From: Rhodopseudomonas palustris
GTDB taxonomy: Bacteria; Pseudomonadota; Alphaproteobacteria; Rhizobiales; Xanthobacteraceae
Assembly: GCF_007005445.1 (NCBI RefSeq)
Contig: NZ_CP041387.1
Location: 4,603,501-4,667,500 of the forward strand
DNA: 64,000 nt
Reading direction: 5' to 3'
The position numbers and the translations under genes are program-made. Within the stretch, counting starts at the first letter, position 1. Every line of letters begins with the position of its first letter. Below are positions 1 to 14,196 of this stretch, one piece after another. Below the pieces are notes generated by a model. The model ran no database searches, was not told the DNA's origin, and saw only the letters and a program-made list of their open reading frames with translations.

Positions 1-1291
<1,291 letters not shown>

Positions 1292-1301
1292 GGACGATCC
1301 G

Positions 1302-2069
1302 ATGTTCAAGGTCCGCGTCATTCCCTGCCTCGACGTCAAGGACGGCCGCGTCGTCAAGGGCGTCAATTTCGTCGACCTGCGCGACGCCGGGGATCCGGTC
1401 GAGGCGGCGATCGCCTATGACGCTGCGGGCGCCGACGAACTCTGCTTCCTCGACATCACCGCCACCCATGAGAACCGCGGCATCATGCTCGACGTGGTGC
1501 GGCGGACGGCTGAAGCCTGCTTCATGCCGGTCACGGTCGGCGGCGGCGTCCGCACCGTCGACGACATCAAGACCCTGCTGCGCTCCGGCGCCGACAAGGT
1601 TTCGATCAATTCCGCCGCAGTGGCGCGGCGCGAGTTCGTCAAGGAAGCCGCCGAGAAATTCGGCGATCAGTGCATCGTGGTGGCGATCGACGCCAAGCGC
1701 GTGCCCGGCCGCGACCGCTGGGAGATCTTCACCCATGGCGGCCGCAAGGGCACCGGCATCGACGCGATCGAGTTCGCCCAGGAAGTGGTGTCGCTCGGCG
1801 CCGGCGAGATCCTGCTGACTTCGATGGATCGCGACGGGACCAAGTCCGGATTCGATATTCCGCTGACCCGGGCGATCGCCGACAGCGTCGGCGTCCCGGT
1901 GATCGCCTCGGGCGGCGTCGGCAATCTCGACCATCTGGTCGACGGCATCCGCGAGGGCCACGCCACCGCGGTGCTGGCGGCCTCGATCTTCCATTTCGGC
2001 GAGTACACCATTCGTCAGGCCAAGGATCATATGGTCCAGGCCGGGCTGCCGATGCGGCTCGATCCCTAG
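1302..2069 (+). CDS. hisF: Imidazole glycerol phosphate synthase cyclase subunit HisF
   Basis: Cyclase half of IGP synthase; it uses ammonia from HisH to make imidazole glycerol phosphate and AICAR. The 255-aa barrel shows both catalytic aspartates, Asp11 in [13 protein letters not shown] and Asp130 in VAIDAKR, and the phosphate-binding VGGGVRT and ASGGVG loops. The start [11 protein letters not shown] is the family's usual N-terminus. It lies 10 bp after hisA, in the same transcription unit. Confidence 0.97.
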   Translation: MFKVRVIPCLDVKDGRVVKGVNFVDLRDAGDPVEAAIAYDAAGADELCFLDITATHENRGIMLDVVRRTAEACFMPVTVGGGVRTVDDIKTLLRSGADKVSINSAAVARREFVKEAAEKFGDQCIVVAIDAKRVPGRDRWEIFTHGGRKGTGIDAIEFAQEVVSLGAGEILLTSMDRDGTKSGFDIPLTRAIADSVGVPVIASGGVGNLDHLVDGIREGHATAVLAASIFHFGEYTIRQAKDHMVQAGLPMRLDP

Positions 2070-2122
2070 CGTTACGCGGCGAGGGGCGGTACTCTCGCAC
2101 CACGAACCGGCAGAGTCAGCGT

Positions 2123-2446
2123 ATGGCCCGTTTCACCCTCCACGATCTCGCCGCGACGGTCGATGCCCGCGCGGCCTCCGGCGGCGACAGCTCCTACACC
2201 AAGAAGCTGCTCGACAAGGGCCCCGAGCACTGTGCCAAGAAGTTCGGCGAAGAGGCGGTCGAGATGGTGATCGCAGCGGTCGAGAACGATCGCGGCCACC
2301 TGATCTCGGAGGCCGCCGACGTGCTGTTTCACATGCTGGTGCTGCTGAAGTCGCGCGAGGTGAAGCTCGAGGAGGTCGAGGCGGCGCTGGCGCAGCGCAC
2401 CTCGATGTCGGGCCTGGAGGAAAAGGCGTCGCGCAAGCGCGACTGA
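2123..2446 (+). CDS. hisE: Phosphoribosyl-ATP pyrophosphatase HisE
   Basis: Hydrolyses PR-ATP to PR-AMP, the second step of histidine synthesis. The 107-aa all-helical product has the MazG-like metal-binding motif EEAVEMVIA and the downstream [14 protein letters not shown] segment typical of stand-alone HisE. The frame is open further upstream within hisF; the ATG at 2123 (MARFTLHDL) gives the usual family length. It closes the his genes, 53 bp after hisF. Confidence 0.95.
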   Translation: MARFTLHDLAATVDARAASGGDSSYTKKLLDKGPEHCAKKFGEEAVEMVIAAVENDRGHLISEAADVLFHMLVLLKSREVKLEEVEAALAQRTSMSGLEEKASRKRD

Positions 2447-2525
2447 ACCGAATCGGCATCGGCCGCGCCCGGCGGCCGCAACAACAATAATCCCGCCATC
2501 AAAACCAAGGCGAAGGGACTGCGAG

Positions 2526-3482
2526 ATGGACGCAAGGTCGGATCTGCATCACTACAACCCCTACCGGGTGTTCTCGCGGTCGGAATGGGCGAGCATGCGT
2601 GAAGACACGCCGATGACGCTCGATGCCGCCGAGGTCGCGGCGCTGCGCTCGATGCATGACCGGCTCGATCTCACCGAAGTCGAAGAAATCTATCTGCCGA
2701 TGTCGCGGCTGTTGTCGATCCACGTCGCCGCGATGCAGCAGCTCTACTACGCGCAGCGCCGCTTCCTCGGCGTGGTCGAGCGCAAGATGCCGTTCATCAT
2801 CGGCGTCGCCGGCTCGGTGGCGGTCGGCAAGTCGACAACCGCGCGCGTTTTGCAGGCGCTGCTGGCGCGCTGGTCGCCGCGCCCGACCGTCGATCTCGTC
2901 ACCACCGACGGCTTCCTGCACCCCAACGCCTATCTCGAGCGCGCCGGGCTGATGCAGAAGAAGGGCTTTCCGGAGAGCTACGACCTGCCGGCGCTGCTCG
3001 GCTTCCTGTCCGACATCAAGTCGGGCCGCCGCAAGGTCAAGGCGCCGATCTACTCGCATCTCACCTACGACATCGTGCCGAACAAATTCACGGTGATCGA
3101 CCGTCCCGACATCCTGATCGTCGAGGGCGTCAATGTGCTGCAGACCGGCCGCCTGCCGCGCGACGGCCAGGCGGTGCCGGTGGTGTCCGACTTCTTCGAT
3201 TTCTCGGTCTATCTCGACGCCGACGAGCCGGTGTTGCGCGACTGGTACGTCCGGCGCTTTCTGGCGCTGCGCGACACCGCGTTCCATGATCCGCGGTCGT
3301 ACTTCCATCGCTACGCGGTGCTGTCCGACGAAGAGGCGACTGCGACTGCGATCGCGATCTGGGAACGCACCAACTTGGCCAACCTCGAAGACAACATCCT
3401 GCCGACCCGCCCGCGCGCGACCCTGATCCTGAAAAAGGGCGCCGATCACGTGGTGGAGTCGGTGGCGCTGCGAAGGTTGTAG
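2526..3482 (+). CDS. coaA: Type I pantothenate kinase CoaA
   Basis: Phosphorylates pantothenate in the first and regulated step of coenzyme A synthesis. The 318-aa protein matches the bacterial type I family: Walker [13 protein letters not shown] at residues 93-104, the TTDGFLHPN segment that carries substrate-binding residues, and SHLTYDIVP further on. A short AG-rich stretch (cgaagggactgcgag) precedes the ATG at 2526. It lies 79 bp after hisE on the same strand and may be read through from the his operon. The coaA link to hisE/hisF is common in rhizobia. Confidence 0.95.
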   Translation: MDARSDLHHYNPYRVFSRSEWASMREDTPMTLDAAEVAALRSMHDRLDLTEVEEIYLPMSRLLSIHVAAMQQLYYAQRRFLGVVERKMPFIIGVAGSVAVGKSTTARVLQALLARWSPRPTVDLVTTDGFLHPNAYLERAGLMQKKGFPESYDLPALLGFLSDIKSGRRKVKAPIYSHLTYDIVPNKFTVIDRPDILIVEGVNVLQTGRLPRDGQAVPVVSDFFDFSVYLDADEPVLRDWYVRRFLALRDTAFHDPRSYFHRYAVLSDEEATATAIAIWERTNLANLEDNILPTRPRATLILKKGADHVVESVALRRL

Positions 3483-3496
3483 CCGGCAGTCTCTCC

Positions 3497-3595
3497 GTCA
3501 TTCCGGGATCCGCGCCAACGGCGCGGAGACTCGGAATCTCGTCGTTAGGAAGAGAGATTCCGGGTTCGCTCGCTGCGCGAGCGCCCCGGAATGAC
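3497..3595. repeat. Dispersed palindromic intergenic repeat
   Basis: A ~99-bp stretch between the convergent coaA and olsB genes is bounded by 11-bp inverted ends: gtcattccggg at 3497 and its complement cccggaatgac ending at 3595. Internal complementary blocks (for example gattccgggttcgctcgctg facing gcgagcgccccgg) allow a long stem-loop. It resembles the short palindromic repeats scattered through Bradyrhizobiaceae genomes, and a related half-unit lies at 14143-14179. It may serve as a bidirectional terminator. Confidence 0.75.
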
Positions 3596-3613
3596 CGTAG
3601 GAAATCCGAACGA

Positions 3614-4567
3614 CTACGCCGCGTGCCGCGACGCATCGGCGCCGAAATGTTCGATGTAGCGGGCGCTGATCGCCGACACCGGCAGAATGATCAGCACGTC
3701 GGTGGTGCCGAACTGATAGTCGATCACCGCGCCCTCGCCGATCGTGGCGCCGAGCCGCAGATAGCCTTTGATCAGCGGCGGCAGCTCGCGCAGCGCGGCC
3801 TTCTGATCGACCGCCTCCTTCGGCAGCCGGTTCATTTCGACATAGCGCGACGGATGCGCGCGCGCGCGCCAGGCTTCCGGCGCCGGCGCGTAGTGATGCA
3901 GGAACGACAGCGGCATCGCCAGACGGTCCGGATCGGTGCCGTCGAAGCTGGCGCAGCCCAGCATCACGTCGACGCCGTGTTGCCGCACGTAGGTCCAGAT
4001 GCCGTGCCACAGCAGCTCGACCGTGCGCTTGTTGCGATACGGCGGCAATACGCAGGAGCGGCCGAGTTCGAGGAAGCGCAGCTCCGGATGCCGGCCGATC
4101 AGTCCGCCGATATCGAATTCGCTCTCGGTGTAGAAGCCGCCGTTGCGGTTGGCGACATCCTGCCGGAGCAGCCGATAGGTGCCGACCACCGGCTGCTTGC
4201 CGCTGAGCGACGGCTTGGCGGCGTGATCGACCACCAAGAGGTGATCACAGATCGGATCGAACGCATCCTTGTCGCGCCGCGCCAGCATGGTGGGCGCGTC
4301 GGCGATCGCGGTGCCGTCCTTGTAGAACACGCGGTAGCGCAGCTTTTGGGCGCGCTTGACGTCCTGCTTGGTCTGCGCCAGCCGCACTTCGAGCGGACCG
4401 AGACGGCCCAGCGTCGCCGGCGACGGCGAGCCCAGTGGCTTGCCGGTTTCAGCCAGCTTCGCCGCCGGCTTGAACCAAGTAATCGCGGTTTGCGCGGCGG
4501 CTCCGGCGGTCTCCGGGCGCAGCAGCTTGATGAATTTCTTCGAACGGGCGAGATGGTCGGTGTGCAT
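3614..4567 (-). CDS. olsB: L-ornithine N(alpha)-acyltransferase OlsB
   Basis: Transfers a 3-hydroxyacyl group from acyl-ACP to ornithine, making lyso-ornithine lipid. The 317-aa product contains the family's characteristic blocks in order: LRYRVFYKDGT, CDHLLVVDH, VVGTYRLL, GGFYTESEFDI, LELGRSCVLPPYR, DVMLGCASFDGTDP, LSFLHHY, PPLIKGYLRLGA and FGTTDVLIILPV. The ATG at 4567 is preceded by a GAGGAC ribosome-binding site; the open frame upstream to 4627 is unlikely to be used. OlsA, the second enzyme of the pathway, is not adjacent. Older annotations call such proteins hemolysin-like. Confidence 0.87.
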   Translation of the reverse strand: MHTDHLARSKKFIKLLRPETAGAAAQTAITWFKPAAKLAETGKPLGSPSPATLGRLGPLEVRLAQTKQDVKRAQKLRYRVFYKDGTAIADAPTMLARRDKDAFDPICDHLLVVDHAAKPSLSGKQPVVGTYRLLRQDVANRNGGFYTESEFDIGGLIGRHPELRFLELGRSCVLPPYRNKRTVELLWHGIWTYVRQHGVDVMLGCASFDGTDPDRLAMPLSFLHHYAPAPEAWRARAHPSRYVEMNRLPKEAVDQKAALRELPPLIKGYLRLGATIGEGAVIDYQFGTTDVLIILPVSAISARYIEHFGADASRHAA

Positions 4568-4726
4568 GGCGTCCTCGCGACCGCACCCGTCCCGAACGGA
4601 ATCGCCGCGGCCTGATCGCACCAACAATCATGGCCGTTCAACAGCGGTGTGACGCGATGATTGCCGAACGATGACATCGCCGCCGACTTTGTTGTTAGCA
4701 GCGTCGTTCGGTATCTACTTGCCGTG

Positions 4727-6649
4727 TCAGGCAGTTTGCCGTGTGGCCGCCAGGTCGGCCAGAATCCCGGAGAGCCTGTCGGGATCGAGCGGCTTGATCA
4801 GGACGCCATTCATCCCGGCCGTCCGGCAGGCGTCGCGATCTTCCGCCAGCGTATTTGCGGTCAGCGCCAGGATCGGCACCCGCGTTCCCGTCTGCCCGGC
4901 TTCGCATCGCCTGATCTGCCGGGCGGCTTCGAGCCCGTCGAGGACCGGCATCTGCACATCCATCAGCACCAGATCGAACGGGGTACCTGCCTGCCTCGCG
5001 GTTCGCCACGACGCGACGGCGCTGCGGCCGTCGCGGGCGATCTCGGCGCGATGCCCGAGCCGGCTCAGCAGCGCACGGATCAGCAGCGCGTTGATATCAT
5101 TGTCCTCGGCGACCAGAATCGCGAGCCGGGCTTGCGGGACGGCAGGCGGCGCGTCCTGCAGGTCCGGTGGGTCGCCATCGGCGATATTCGGTGCTGCGAC
5201 TTCGGCGAGCGCGCCGAGCCGCGTGGCCAGCGAAACCGCGCGCAGCGGCTTCACCAGATAGCCGGTGAACGCGGCTGGCAGGCTCGGCAACAATTCGTGC
5301 CGCGCCGCGGGTGTCAGCATCACCAGTCGATGCGTCGCATGCAGCGCTGCCTGTCGCGCCAGCGTCTCGAGGGACGCCGAACCGAACGCGTGGTCGATCA
5401 GCACCGCGTGCCAGCTCCGTTCCGCCAATCGCGCGACAGCGACATCGGCGTCGTGGCAGGTGCAGGTCGTTGCGCCCCAGCGCGCGAGGCGACGGGCGAT
5501 CAGCGAGGCTTCGACGGCGTGCGGCGCGACGATCATCACCGATGCGCCGCGCAGGTCCGGCGGCTCCAAGGTCGCGGCTGCGCCGGCGTCTTCGGCTGCG
5601 ACCAGCGGCAGCGTGACGGTGAAGGTGGTTCCCCGGCCCGGCGTGCTGTCGAGCGCGATCCGCCCACCCATCGCCGCGACGATGCGGTCGCTGATACTGA
5701 GGCCGAGGCCGGTGCCGCCAAAATGACGGGCGATGTCGGCATCGGCCTGTTCGAACTCGCGGAAGATCCGCGCCTGCGCGTCGGGCGCGATCCCGATCCC
5801 GGTGTCGCGGACGATCAGACGAAATTCGGCAGCTTGATCGCCGGGCTCGGCCGTCAACGTCACACCGCCGGCTTCGGTGAATTTGATGGCGTTGCCGCAG
5901 AGATTGAGCAGCACCTGTCGCAACCGGGCGGCATCGCCGATCAGACATGCCGGCAGCCGCTCGTCGATGTCGGCCGCGATTTCCAATCCGCGTGCCTGCG
6001 CCCGCGGCGCCAGCAGTTCGACGACGTCTTCGATCAGGTTGCCGAGGACGAACGGGCGGCGATCGAGCTCGATCTTGCCGGCCTCGACCCGCGCGTTGTC
6101 GAGCAGCTCGTCGGTCAATGCCAGCAGTGCTTCGCCCGAGGTTTTGACGGCCCTGGCATAGGTCGTCTGCTCGGCGGTCAGCGAGGTGTCGAGCAACAAC
6201 CGGCTCATGCCGATGATGCCGTTCAGGGGCGTGCGGATTTCGTGCGACGCCATCGCCAGCAGCCGCGATCGGGCGCGGCTCGCTGGATCGCCGGTTGCCG
6301 GATCGTCGTCGCCTGCCGCATTCGAGCCGGACCGGTTGCCGTCCTTGATCGGCCGATCCGGCAATGCGCCATGTGAGCCGGTGAGCATTCGCAGGCGGTT
6401 CCGCATCCGGCGCAGCCGCATCGTCTGGATCGCGAGTGCCAGACAGGCCAGCGCGAACAGGAAGCTGGCGCCGATCGCAAACGTGTGCGGATCGTATCCT
6501 GAGATCTCCGGCGTGCTGCTGAGCAACAATCCATAGGCGCCGCCGAACCCGGCGGAAAACGCCATGGCGGCCCGGCCCGCCAGCACGATGCGCGGATGCC
6601 GGCGCGCCATCAGGCGCAGCCTCGACCTGATCCGCAGCTTCCCTGCCAT
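4727..6649 (-). CDS. Membrane-anchored hybrid histidine kinase with two receiver domains
   Basis: A 640-aa signalling kinase. Two transmembrane segments lie near residues 20-43 and 58-75 with almost no periplasmic loop, so no classical sensor domain is visible. A HisKA domain follows with SHEIRTPLNGI (His136), then HATPase with N box NLCGNAIKFT, G1 DTGIGI and G2 GGTGLGLSI. A first receiver-like domain (about 368-485) keeps Asp419 and Lys467 but lacks the paired acidic residues at its start; the second (about 510-635) is complete with EDN, Asp564 in MDVQMPVLDG and Lys in IKPL. The ATG at 6649 follows AGGAG with good spacing. Partner unknown. Confidence 0.9.
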   Translation of the reverse strand: MAGKLRIRSRLRLMARRHPRIVLAGRAAMAFSAGFGGAYGLLLSSTPEISGYDPHTFAIGASFLFALACLALAIQTMRLRRMRNRLRMLTGSHGALPDRPIKDGNRSGSNAAGDDDPATGDPASRARSRLLAMASHEIRTPLNGIIGMSRLLLDTSLTAEQTTYARAVKTSGEALLALTDELLDNARVEAGKIELDRRPFVLGNLIEDVVELLAPRAQARGLEIAADIDERLPACLIGDAARLRQVLLNLCGNAIKFTEAGGVTLTAEPGDQAAEFRLIVRDTGIGIAPDAQARIFREFEQADADIARHFGGTGLGLSISDRIVAAMGGRIALDSTPGRGTTFTVTLPLVAAEDAGAAATLEPPDLRGASVMIVAPHAVEASLIARRLARWGATTCTCHDADVAVARLAERSWHAVLIDHAFGSASLETLARQAALHATHRLVMLTPAARHELLPSLPAAFTGYLVKPLRAVSLATRLGALAEVAAPNIADGDPPDLQDAPPAVPQARLAILVAEDNDINALLIRALLSRLGHRAEIARDGRSAVASWRTARQAGTPFDLVLMDVQMPVLDGLEAARQIRRCEAGQTGTRVPILALTANTLAEDRDACRTAGMNGVLIKPLDPDRLSGILADLAATRQTA

Positions 6650-6784
6650 CGTAGCTCCTGCATTTGCCGCCCTAGGCAACGCCGATCCTGGCGCCTTGGG
6701 TGCTGCAATCAGGTTGAAGGCTGTCCGGGTGGGCAGCCGCGCTGCAAAAAGGGTTGATGTTGCGTTAACTCCCGCGATCGATTT

Positions 6785-8323
<1,539 letters not shown>

Positions 8324-8379
8324 GACGCCTCTCCCGGTCCGAAACGCTAGCGCGGGCGCAGAACCCGCGCAAGAACATT

Positions 8380-8413
8380 AAGAGAACAAACCGGCGAGGG
8401 ATCGCCCGCCGGT
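8380..8413 (-). terminator. Probable terminator after the rpaI operon
   Basis: Read on the minus strand, a 7-bp stem accggcg/cgccggt (8413-8407 with 8396-8390) closes a short loop and is followed by the T-rich ttgttctctt. It sits just after the 77-aa ORF stop and separates the rpaR-rpaI unit from yifB. Confidence 0.6.
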
Positions 8414-8419
8414 CCGGGG

Positions 8420-10123
<1,704 letters not shown>

Positions 10124-10360
10124 GCTGCCGCAACCTCCGATCCGATAACTGCCGGGCGCGAGGCCGGTTCGCCTGCCGTCGACCGAGCGACCACACCATA
10201 GCTTACCGCGGCGGTATCCACCACGCGCCGGATGCCTCGGCAGTCGTCGGCTGTTCGGATAGTGGACGCGCCGCTTAGTTGTGCGGCCAGTGCGGCCGAC
10301 TGGCAAGAGGGACGTTCGGCGCGCCCGGGCCGAACCAGGCCGCGCACCCCCGCCGGTCCG

Positions 10361-11302
10361 TCAGGCCCTTTTCGCCGCGATGACGTCCCAGATCCTGGCT
10401 GCGATGTCCGGGCCGCCGAGCCGGGCGACTGCACGGATTCCGGTCGGCGAGGTGACGTTGATCTCTGTCAGGTAGCCGTCGATTACATCGATACCTACGA
10501 ACAACAGCCCACGCTCGCGCAGTTTCGGACCAAGTGCCGCACAGATCTGTTGCTCGCGCGGCGACAGGTCGGTGGCCGCCGCGGCGCCGCCGCGGACCAT
10601 ATTGGAGCGAAGATCGTCGGCGGCCGGAACGCGGTTGACGGCGCCGGCGAACTCGCCATCGACCAGAATGATGCGCTTGTCGCCGTGCTTCACCTCCGGG
10701 AGGAAGCGCTGGATCACCCAGGGTTCACGGAAGGTGACCGCGAACATGTCGTACAGCGAGCCGAAATTGATGTCCTGCGGCAGCACCCGAAACACCGCAG
10801 CGCCCCCGTGGCCGTGCAGCGGCTTCATCACCACCGCACCGTGCTCGGCCCGGAACGCGTTGATCTCGTCCTTGTCGCGGCTGATCAGCGTCGGCGGCAT
10901 CAGTTCGGTGAAGTCCATCACGAACAGCTTCTCCGGCGCATTCCTGACGCTGGCCGGGTCGTTGACCACCAGCGTGTGCGGGTGGATGCGCTCGAGCAGA
11001 TGCGTCGAGGTGATGTACGCAAGGTCGAACGGCGGATCCTGACGCAGCAGCACCACGTCGAAGCTGCGCATGTCGACGCGCGCAGGCTCGCCCAGCGTGA
11101 AGTGATCGCCCTCCTGATCGCGCACCTTCAGGCTCTGCACCGATGCGATCACCTCGTTGCCGCGCAGCGACAATTTATCGGGCGTGAAGTACGAGATCGA
11201 ATGGCCGCGGGCCTGTGCTTCGAGCAACAGCGCGAACGTCGAATCGCCACGGATGTTGATCCGCGCGATGGGGTCCATCTGGACGGCGACCTTCAATGTC
11301 AT
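10361..11302 (-). CDS. gshB: Glutathione synthetase GshB
   Basis: ATP-dependent ligation of glycine to gamma-glutamylcysteine, cytoplasmic. The 313-aa product begins with the family's N-terminus ([19 protein letters not shown]) and shows the ATP-grasp blocks [34 protein letters not shown], and the C-terminal [19 protein letters not shown] with metal-binding Glu and Asn. Length agrees with proteobacterial GshB. It lies downstream of yraN on the same strand, with a 69-bp gap. Confidence 0.96.
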   Translation of the reverse strand: MTLKVAVQMDPIARINIRGDSTFALLLEAQARGHSISYFTPDKLSLRGNEVIASVQSLKVRDQEGDHFTLGEPARVDMRSFDVVLLRQDPPFDLAYITSTHLLERIHPHTLVVNDPASVRNAPEKLFVMDFTELMPPTLISRDKDEINAFRAEHGAVVMKPLHGHGGAAVFRVLPQDINFGSLYDMFAVTFREPWVIQRFLPEVKHGDKRIILVDGEFAGAVNRVPAADDLRSNMVRGGAAAATDLSPREQQICAALGPKLRERGLLFVGIDVIDGYLTEINVTSPTGIRAVARLGGPDIAARIWDVIAAKRA

Positions 11303-11371
11303 GTCGGGTGTTCCGGAGTTGGCAGGGCGGTGACGATGCGGCGGCGCGGCGATCCGGTCAAGCAGCCGGGC

Positions 11372-11764
11372 TCACGGCGTGGCGTCGAAGGCGCCGGGCA
11401 GATGCCGTGGCGCGGTGTCGGGCGAGATCAGAATGGCGTCGAAGCGCAGCTCGCTCATCGCGTGTTCGGGATGGCGGCTCAGCCACGCTTCGGCGGCCGC
11501 GACGATGCGGGCCTGCTGCCGCGGTGTCACCGCATAGGCGGCATCGTCGACATTGCGGCGCGCTTTGACCTCGACGAACGCCACCAGCGCGCCGCGCTGG
11601 GCGACGAGGTCGATCTCGCCGCAGCGGACCTTGAAGCGACGCGCCAGGATGCGGTAGCCCTGCCGTTCGAGATAATCGGCCGCGCTGGCTTCGGCCGACA
11701 ACCCGGTCCGGAACGCGGCGAGTCGCGCCAGGACCGACCGGCGCGAGGGCTCGATCTTAGCCAT
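11372..11764 (-). CDS. YraN family (UPF0102) nuclease-like protein
   Basis: A 130-aa protein of the UPF0102/YraN family, which has a Holliday-junction-resolvase-like endonuclease fold. The key motif [22 protein letters not shown] (Glu, Asp, Glu-x-Lys) is visible, preceded by A-A-D-Y-L and [14 protein letters not shown]. The ATG at 11764 lies inside the last codons of rsmI (8-base overlap), implying coupling. The frame open to 11857 is rsmI shadow. The exact function of the family is not established. Confidence 0.88.
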   Translation of the reverse strand: MAKIEPSRRSVLARLAAFRTGLSAEASAADYLERQGYRILARRFKVRCGEIDLVAQRGALVAFVEVKARRNVDDAAYAVTPRQQARIVAAAEAWLSRHPEHAMSELRFDAILISPDTAPRHLPGAFDATP

Positions 11765-12707
11765 CGTCGGTCTCGCGGCGTCGTGCCAGGGCGAGCGCGC
11801 GCGCGTAGATGTCGCGCCGCGGCCGGCCCGAAAGTTCGACGCCCTGCGCCACCGCATCCTTGACGCTGTGCCGAGTCAATGCCTCCTCCAGCCAGCGATC
11901 GAGCGCGTCGTCGCTCATCACCTGCGCGGCCGGATCGGGCGGCGCGATCACCACCACGAACTCGCCACGGGTCTCCATCTCGTCGGCTAGCGCTGCGAGT
12001 TCGGCCAGCGGCGCGCGGCGCACCTCCTGGTGCAGCTTGGTGAGTTCGCGGCAGATCGCCGCTTCGCGCGCCTCGCCGAGCAGATCGGCGAGGTCGCGCA
12101 CCGCGTTCTGAATCCGGCTGCCGGCTTCGAACAGCACCAGGGTCGCGTCGATCGCCGCAAGCTCGGCGAGGCGGGCGCGGCGAGCGCCCTGTTTGGGCGG
12201 CAGGAAGCCGCCGAAGAAGAACCGATCCGTCGGCAGCCCGGCGAGCGTCAACGCCACCATGACGGCGGAGGGGCCCGGCAAACTGATTACTTGGTGTCCG
12301 GCAGCGTACACGTCGCGCACCAGCTTGTAGCCGGGATCGGAAATCAGCGGCGTGCCGGCGTCGGACACCAGTGCGACAGAACCGCCCTGGCCTAGGATTT
12401 CGAGGAGCTTCGGCCGCGCCTGCGCGGCATTGTGCTCGTGATACGGTTTCAGCCGCGCCGAGATGCCATATCGTTCGAGCAGGCGATGCGTGATTCGTGT
12501 ATCTTCGCAGGCGATCAGATCGGCGCCGGCCAGTGTTTCCAGCGCACGCAAGGTGATATCGCCGAGATGGCCGATCGGCGTCGCCACCAGATGCAGACCG
12601 GGCGTCGCGCGCGGTGCGACCAGACGCTGCCCGGCGATCAGGAAGGTTCGCGCGTCGGGCTCCGATGGGTCGGACGACGGGACGGAGATCTGTGGTTTGA
12701 CGCGCAT
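11757..12707 (-). CDS. rsmI: 16S rRNA 2'-O-ribose C1402 methyltransferase RsmI
   Basis: SAM-dependent methyltransferase acting on C1402 in the decoding centre of 16S rRNA. The 316-aa protein has the tetrapyrrole-methylase fold with the family signatures [58 protein letters not shown] and [17 protein letters not shown]-terminal HTH-like RsmI domain ([13 protein letters not shown]) is present. It overlaps yraN and is divergent from the LpoA-like gene, echoing the E. coli yraL-yraM-yraN cluster. Confidence 0.95.
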   Translation of the reverse strand: MRVKPQISVPSSDPSEPDARTFLIAGQRLVAPRATPGLHLVATPIGHLGDITLRALETLAGADLIACEDTRITHRLLERYGISARLKPYHEHNAAQARPKLLEILGQGGSVALVSDAGTPLISDPGYKLVRDVYAAGHQVISLPGPSAVMVALTLAGLPTDRFFFGGFLPPKQGARRARLAELAAIDATLVLFEAGSRIQNAVRDLADLLGEAREAAICRELTKLHQEVRRAPLAELAALADEMETRGEFVVVIAPPDPAAQVMSDDALDRWLEEALTRHSVKDAVAQGVELSGRPRRDIYARALALARRRETDDG

Positions 12708-12928
12708 CGGACCGGCTTGATGGTCATCCTGGAGGGCATGAACGAGGCGGGATGATCGAAAACGACGGCACAGTGATTTGTCCGGCGCCGCTAACCAGCA
12801 TAGACCTATTGGCCCGGTTAATCATTGGCCGACATTGTGATGAAATCTCCGGCGAAAGCCCCCGCGGGCCGATCGTTCGGAAGACGACACGGGATCCGGC
12901 GCTGCGCCGGACCGCCGCAAGAGATGGC

Positions 12929-14128
12929 ATGGGAAGCTTGCACGATCCACACACGAAACCGTTGCGAACCACACGCCGCGCCGCACTGGGCCTGATCCTC
13001 GGGGCCCCGCTGCTGAGCGCCTGCTCCGGCGTCCAGCAGACCCTGAGCGACCGGTTCGGCCAGTCGCAGCCGGCGACCGGGCCCGCTCAGCAGCCGACTG
13101 CGGTCGGCAACGGCCGGGTCAAGGTCGGGCTGGTGCTGCCGCTGTCGGCACCCGGCAATGCCGGTGTCGCCGCCCAGTCGATGAAGAATGCCGCCGAGAT
13201 GGCGCTGGCTGAATTCCACAATCCCGACGTTCAGTTGCTGATCAAGGACGACGGCGGCAATCCGCTCGGCGCCCAGTCGGCGACCCAGCAGGCCCTCGAC
13301 GAAGGCGCCGAAATCATTCTCGGGCCGTTGTTCGCGCAATCGGTTCCGGCGGCCGCGCAGGCGGCACGGGCCCGTGGCGTCACGGTGATCGCGTTCTCGA
13401 CCGATTCCAGCGTTGCCGGCCGCGGCGTCTATCTGCTGAGCTTCCTGCCGGAATCCGACGTCAACCGGATCGTCGGTTACGCCGGCAGCATCGGCAAGCG
13501 TTCCTACGCGGCGCTGCTGCCGGACAATGCCTACGGGTCGGTGGTCGAGGCCGCCTTCAAGCAGATCGCCAACCAGAAGGGCGGGAGGATCGTCGCGTTC
13601 GAGAAGTACGGCGCCGATCGCAGTGGCCCGGCGCGCTCGATCGCCGCCTCGCTCGGCAATGCCGATGCACTGCTGCTCGCCGACGACGGCGACGCGCTGG
13701 CCGGCATCGCTGAGACGCTGACCGCCTCCGGGGCCGATTTGAAGCGCGTGCAGCTTCTCGGCACCGGGCTGTGGGACAATCCGCGGGTGTTCTCGACCCC
13801 GGCGCTGCAGGGCGGCCTGTTCGCGGCGCCCGACCCGTCCGGCTTCCGAGCGTTTTCGGGCCGGTATCGCACCCGCTACGGCCAGGATCCGGTCCGCACC
13901 GCGACGCTCGCCTATGACGGCGTGGCGCTGGTGGCGGCGCTGTCACGGACCCAGGGTCCGCAGCGGTTCTCGAGCGAAACGCTGACGAACCCGTCCGGCT
14001 TCGCCGGCATCGATGGGCTGTTCCGGTTCAGGGCCGACGGTACCAACGAGCGCGGCTTGGCGGTCATGAAGGTCGCTACCGGCGGCGCGCAGGCCGTCGC
14101 CGGCTCGCCGAAGAGTTTTGGAGCGTAG
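12929..14128 (+). CDS. LpoA/YraM-like lipoprotein with periplasmic-binding fold
   Basis: A 399-aa predicted lipoprotein: twin-Arg-containing signal TRRAALGLILGAPLLSAC ends in a lipobox with Cys32. The mature part is a type I periplasmic-binding fold (VKVGLVLPLSAPGNAG, DDGGNPLGAQSATQQAL, ILGPLFAQSVPAAAQAA). In gammaproteobacteria the homologous LpoA/YraM activates penicillin-binding protein 1A. The position next to rsmI (yraL) and yraN supports that family; direct activation of a PBP here is inference. The start at 12929 was chosen because it gives a proper signal; the frame runs upstream to 12752. An ordinary branched-chain amino acid binding protein is less likely because no permease is nearby. 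Confidence 0.8.
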   Translation: MGSLHDPHTKPLRTTRRAALGLILGAPLLSACSGVQQTLSDRFGQSQPATGPAQQPTAVGNGRVKVGLVLPLSAPGNAGVAAQSMKNAAEMALAEFHNPDVQLLIKDDGGNPLGAQSATQQALDEGAEIILGPLFAQSVPAAAQAARARGVTVIAFSTDSSVAGRGVYLLSFLPESDVNRIVGYAGSIGKRSYAALLPDNAYGSVVEAAFKQIANQKGGRIVAFEKYGADRSGPARSIAASLGNADALLLADDGDALAGIAETLTASGADLKRVQLLGTGLWDNPRVFSTPALQGGLFAAPDPSGFRAFSGRYRTRYGQDPVRTATLAYDGVALVAALSRTQGPQRFSSETLTNPSGFAGIDGLFRFRADGTNERGLAVMKVATGGAQAVAGSPKSFGA

Positions 14129-14142
14129 CGCGGTCTCATCTC

Positions 14143-14179
14143 GTTCCGGGTTCGCACCTCGCCGGTGCGCCCCGGGAAC
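14143..14179. repeat. Palindromic repeat between convergent genes
   Basis: gttccgggttcgcacc pairs imperfectly with ggtgcgccccgggaac around a 5-base loop, a hairpin between the stops of the LpoA-like gene and hemW. It shares the attccgggttcgc...gcgccccggaa core of the 3497-3595 repeat. Probably a bidirectional terminator derived from that repeat family. Confidence 0.6.
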
Positions 14180-14196
14180 CACACCTGGGGTGCGGA

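Noticed and set aside
4661..6376. 571-aa plus-strand open frame
   Set aside because: Complement of the histidine kinase; Arg/Gln-rich shadow frame caused by high GC, with no motif.
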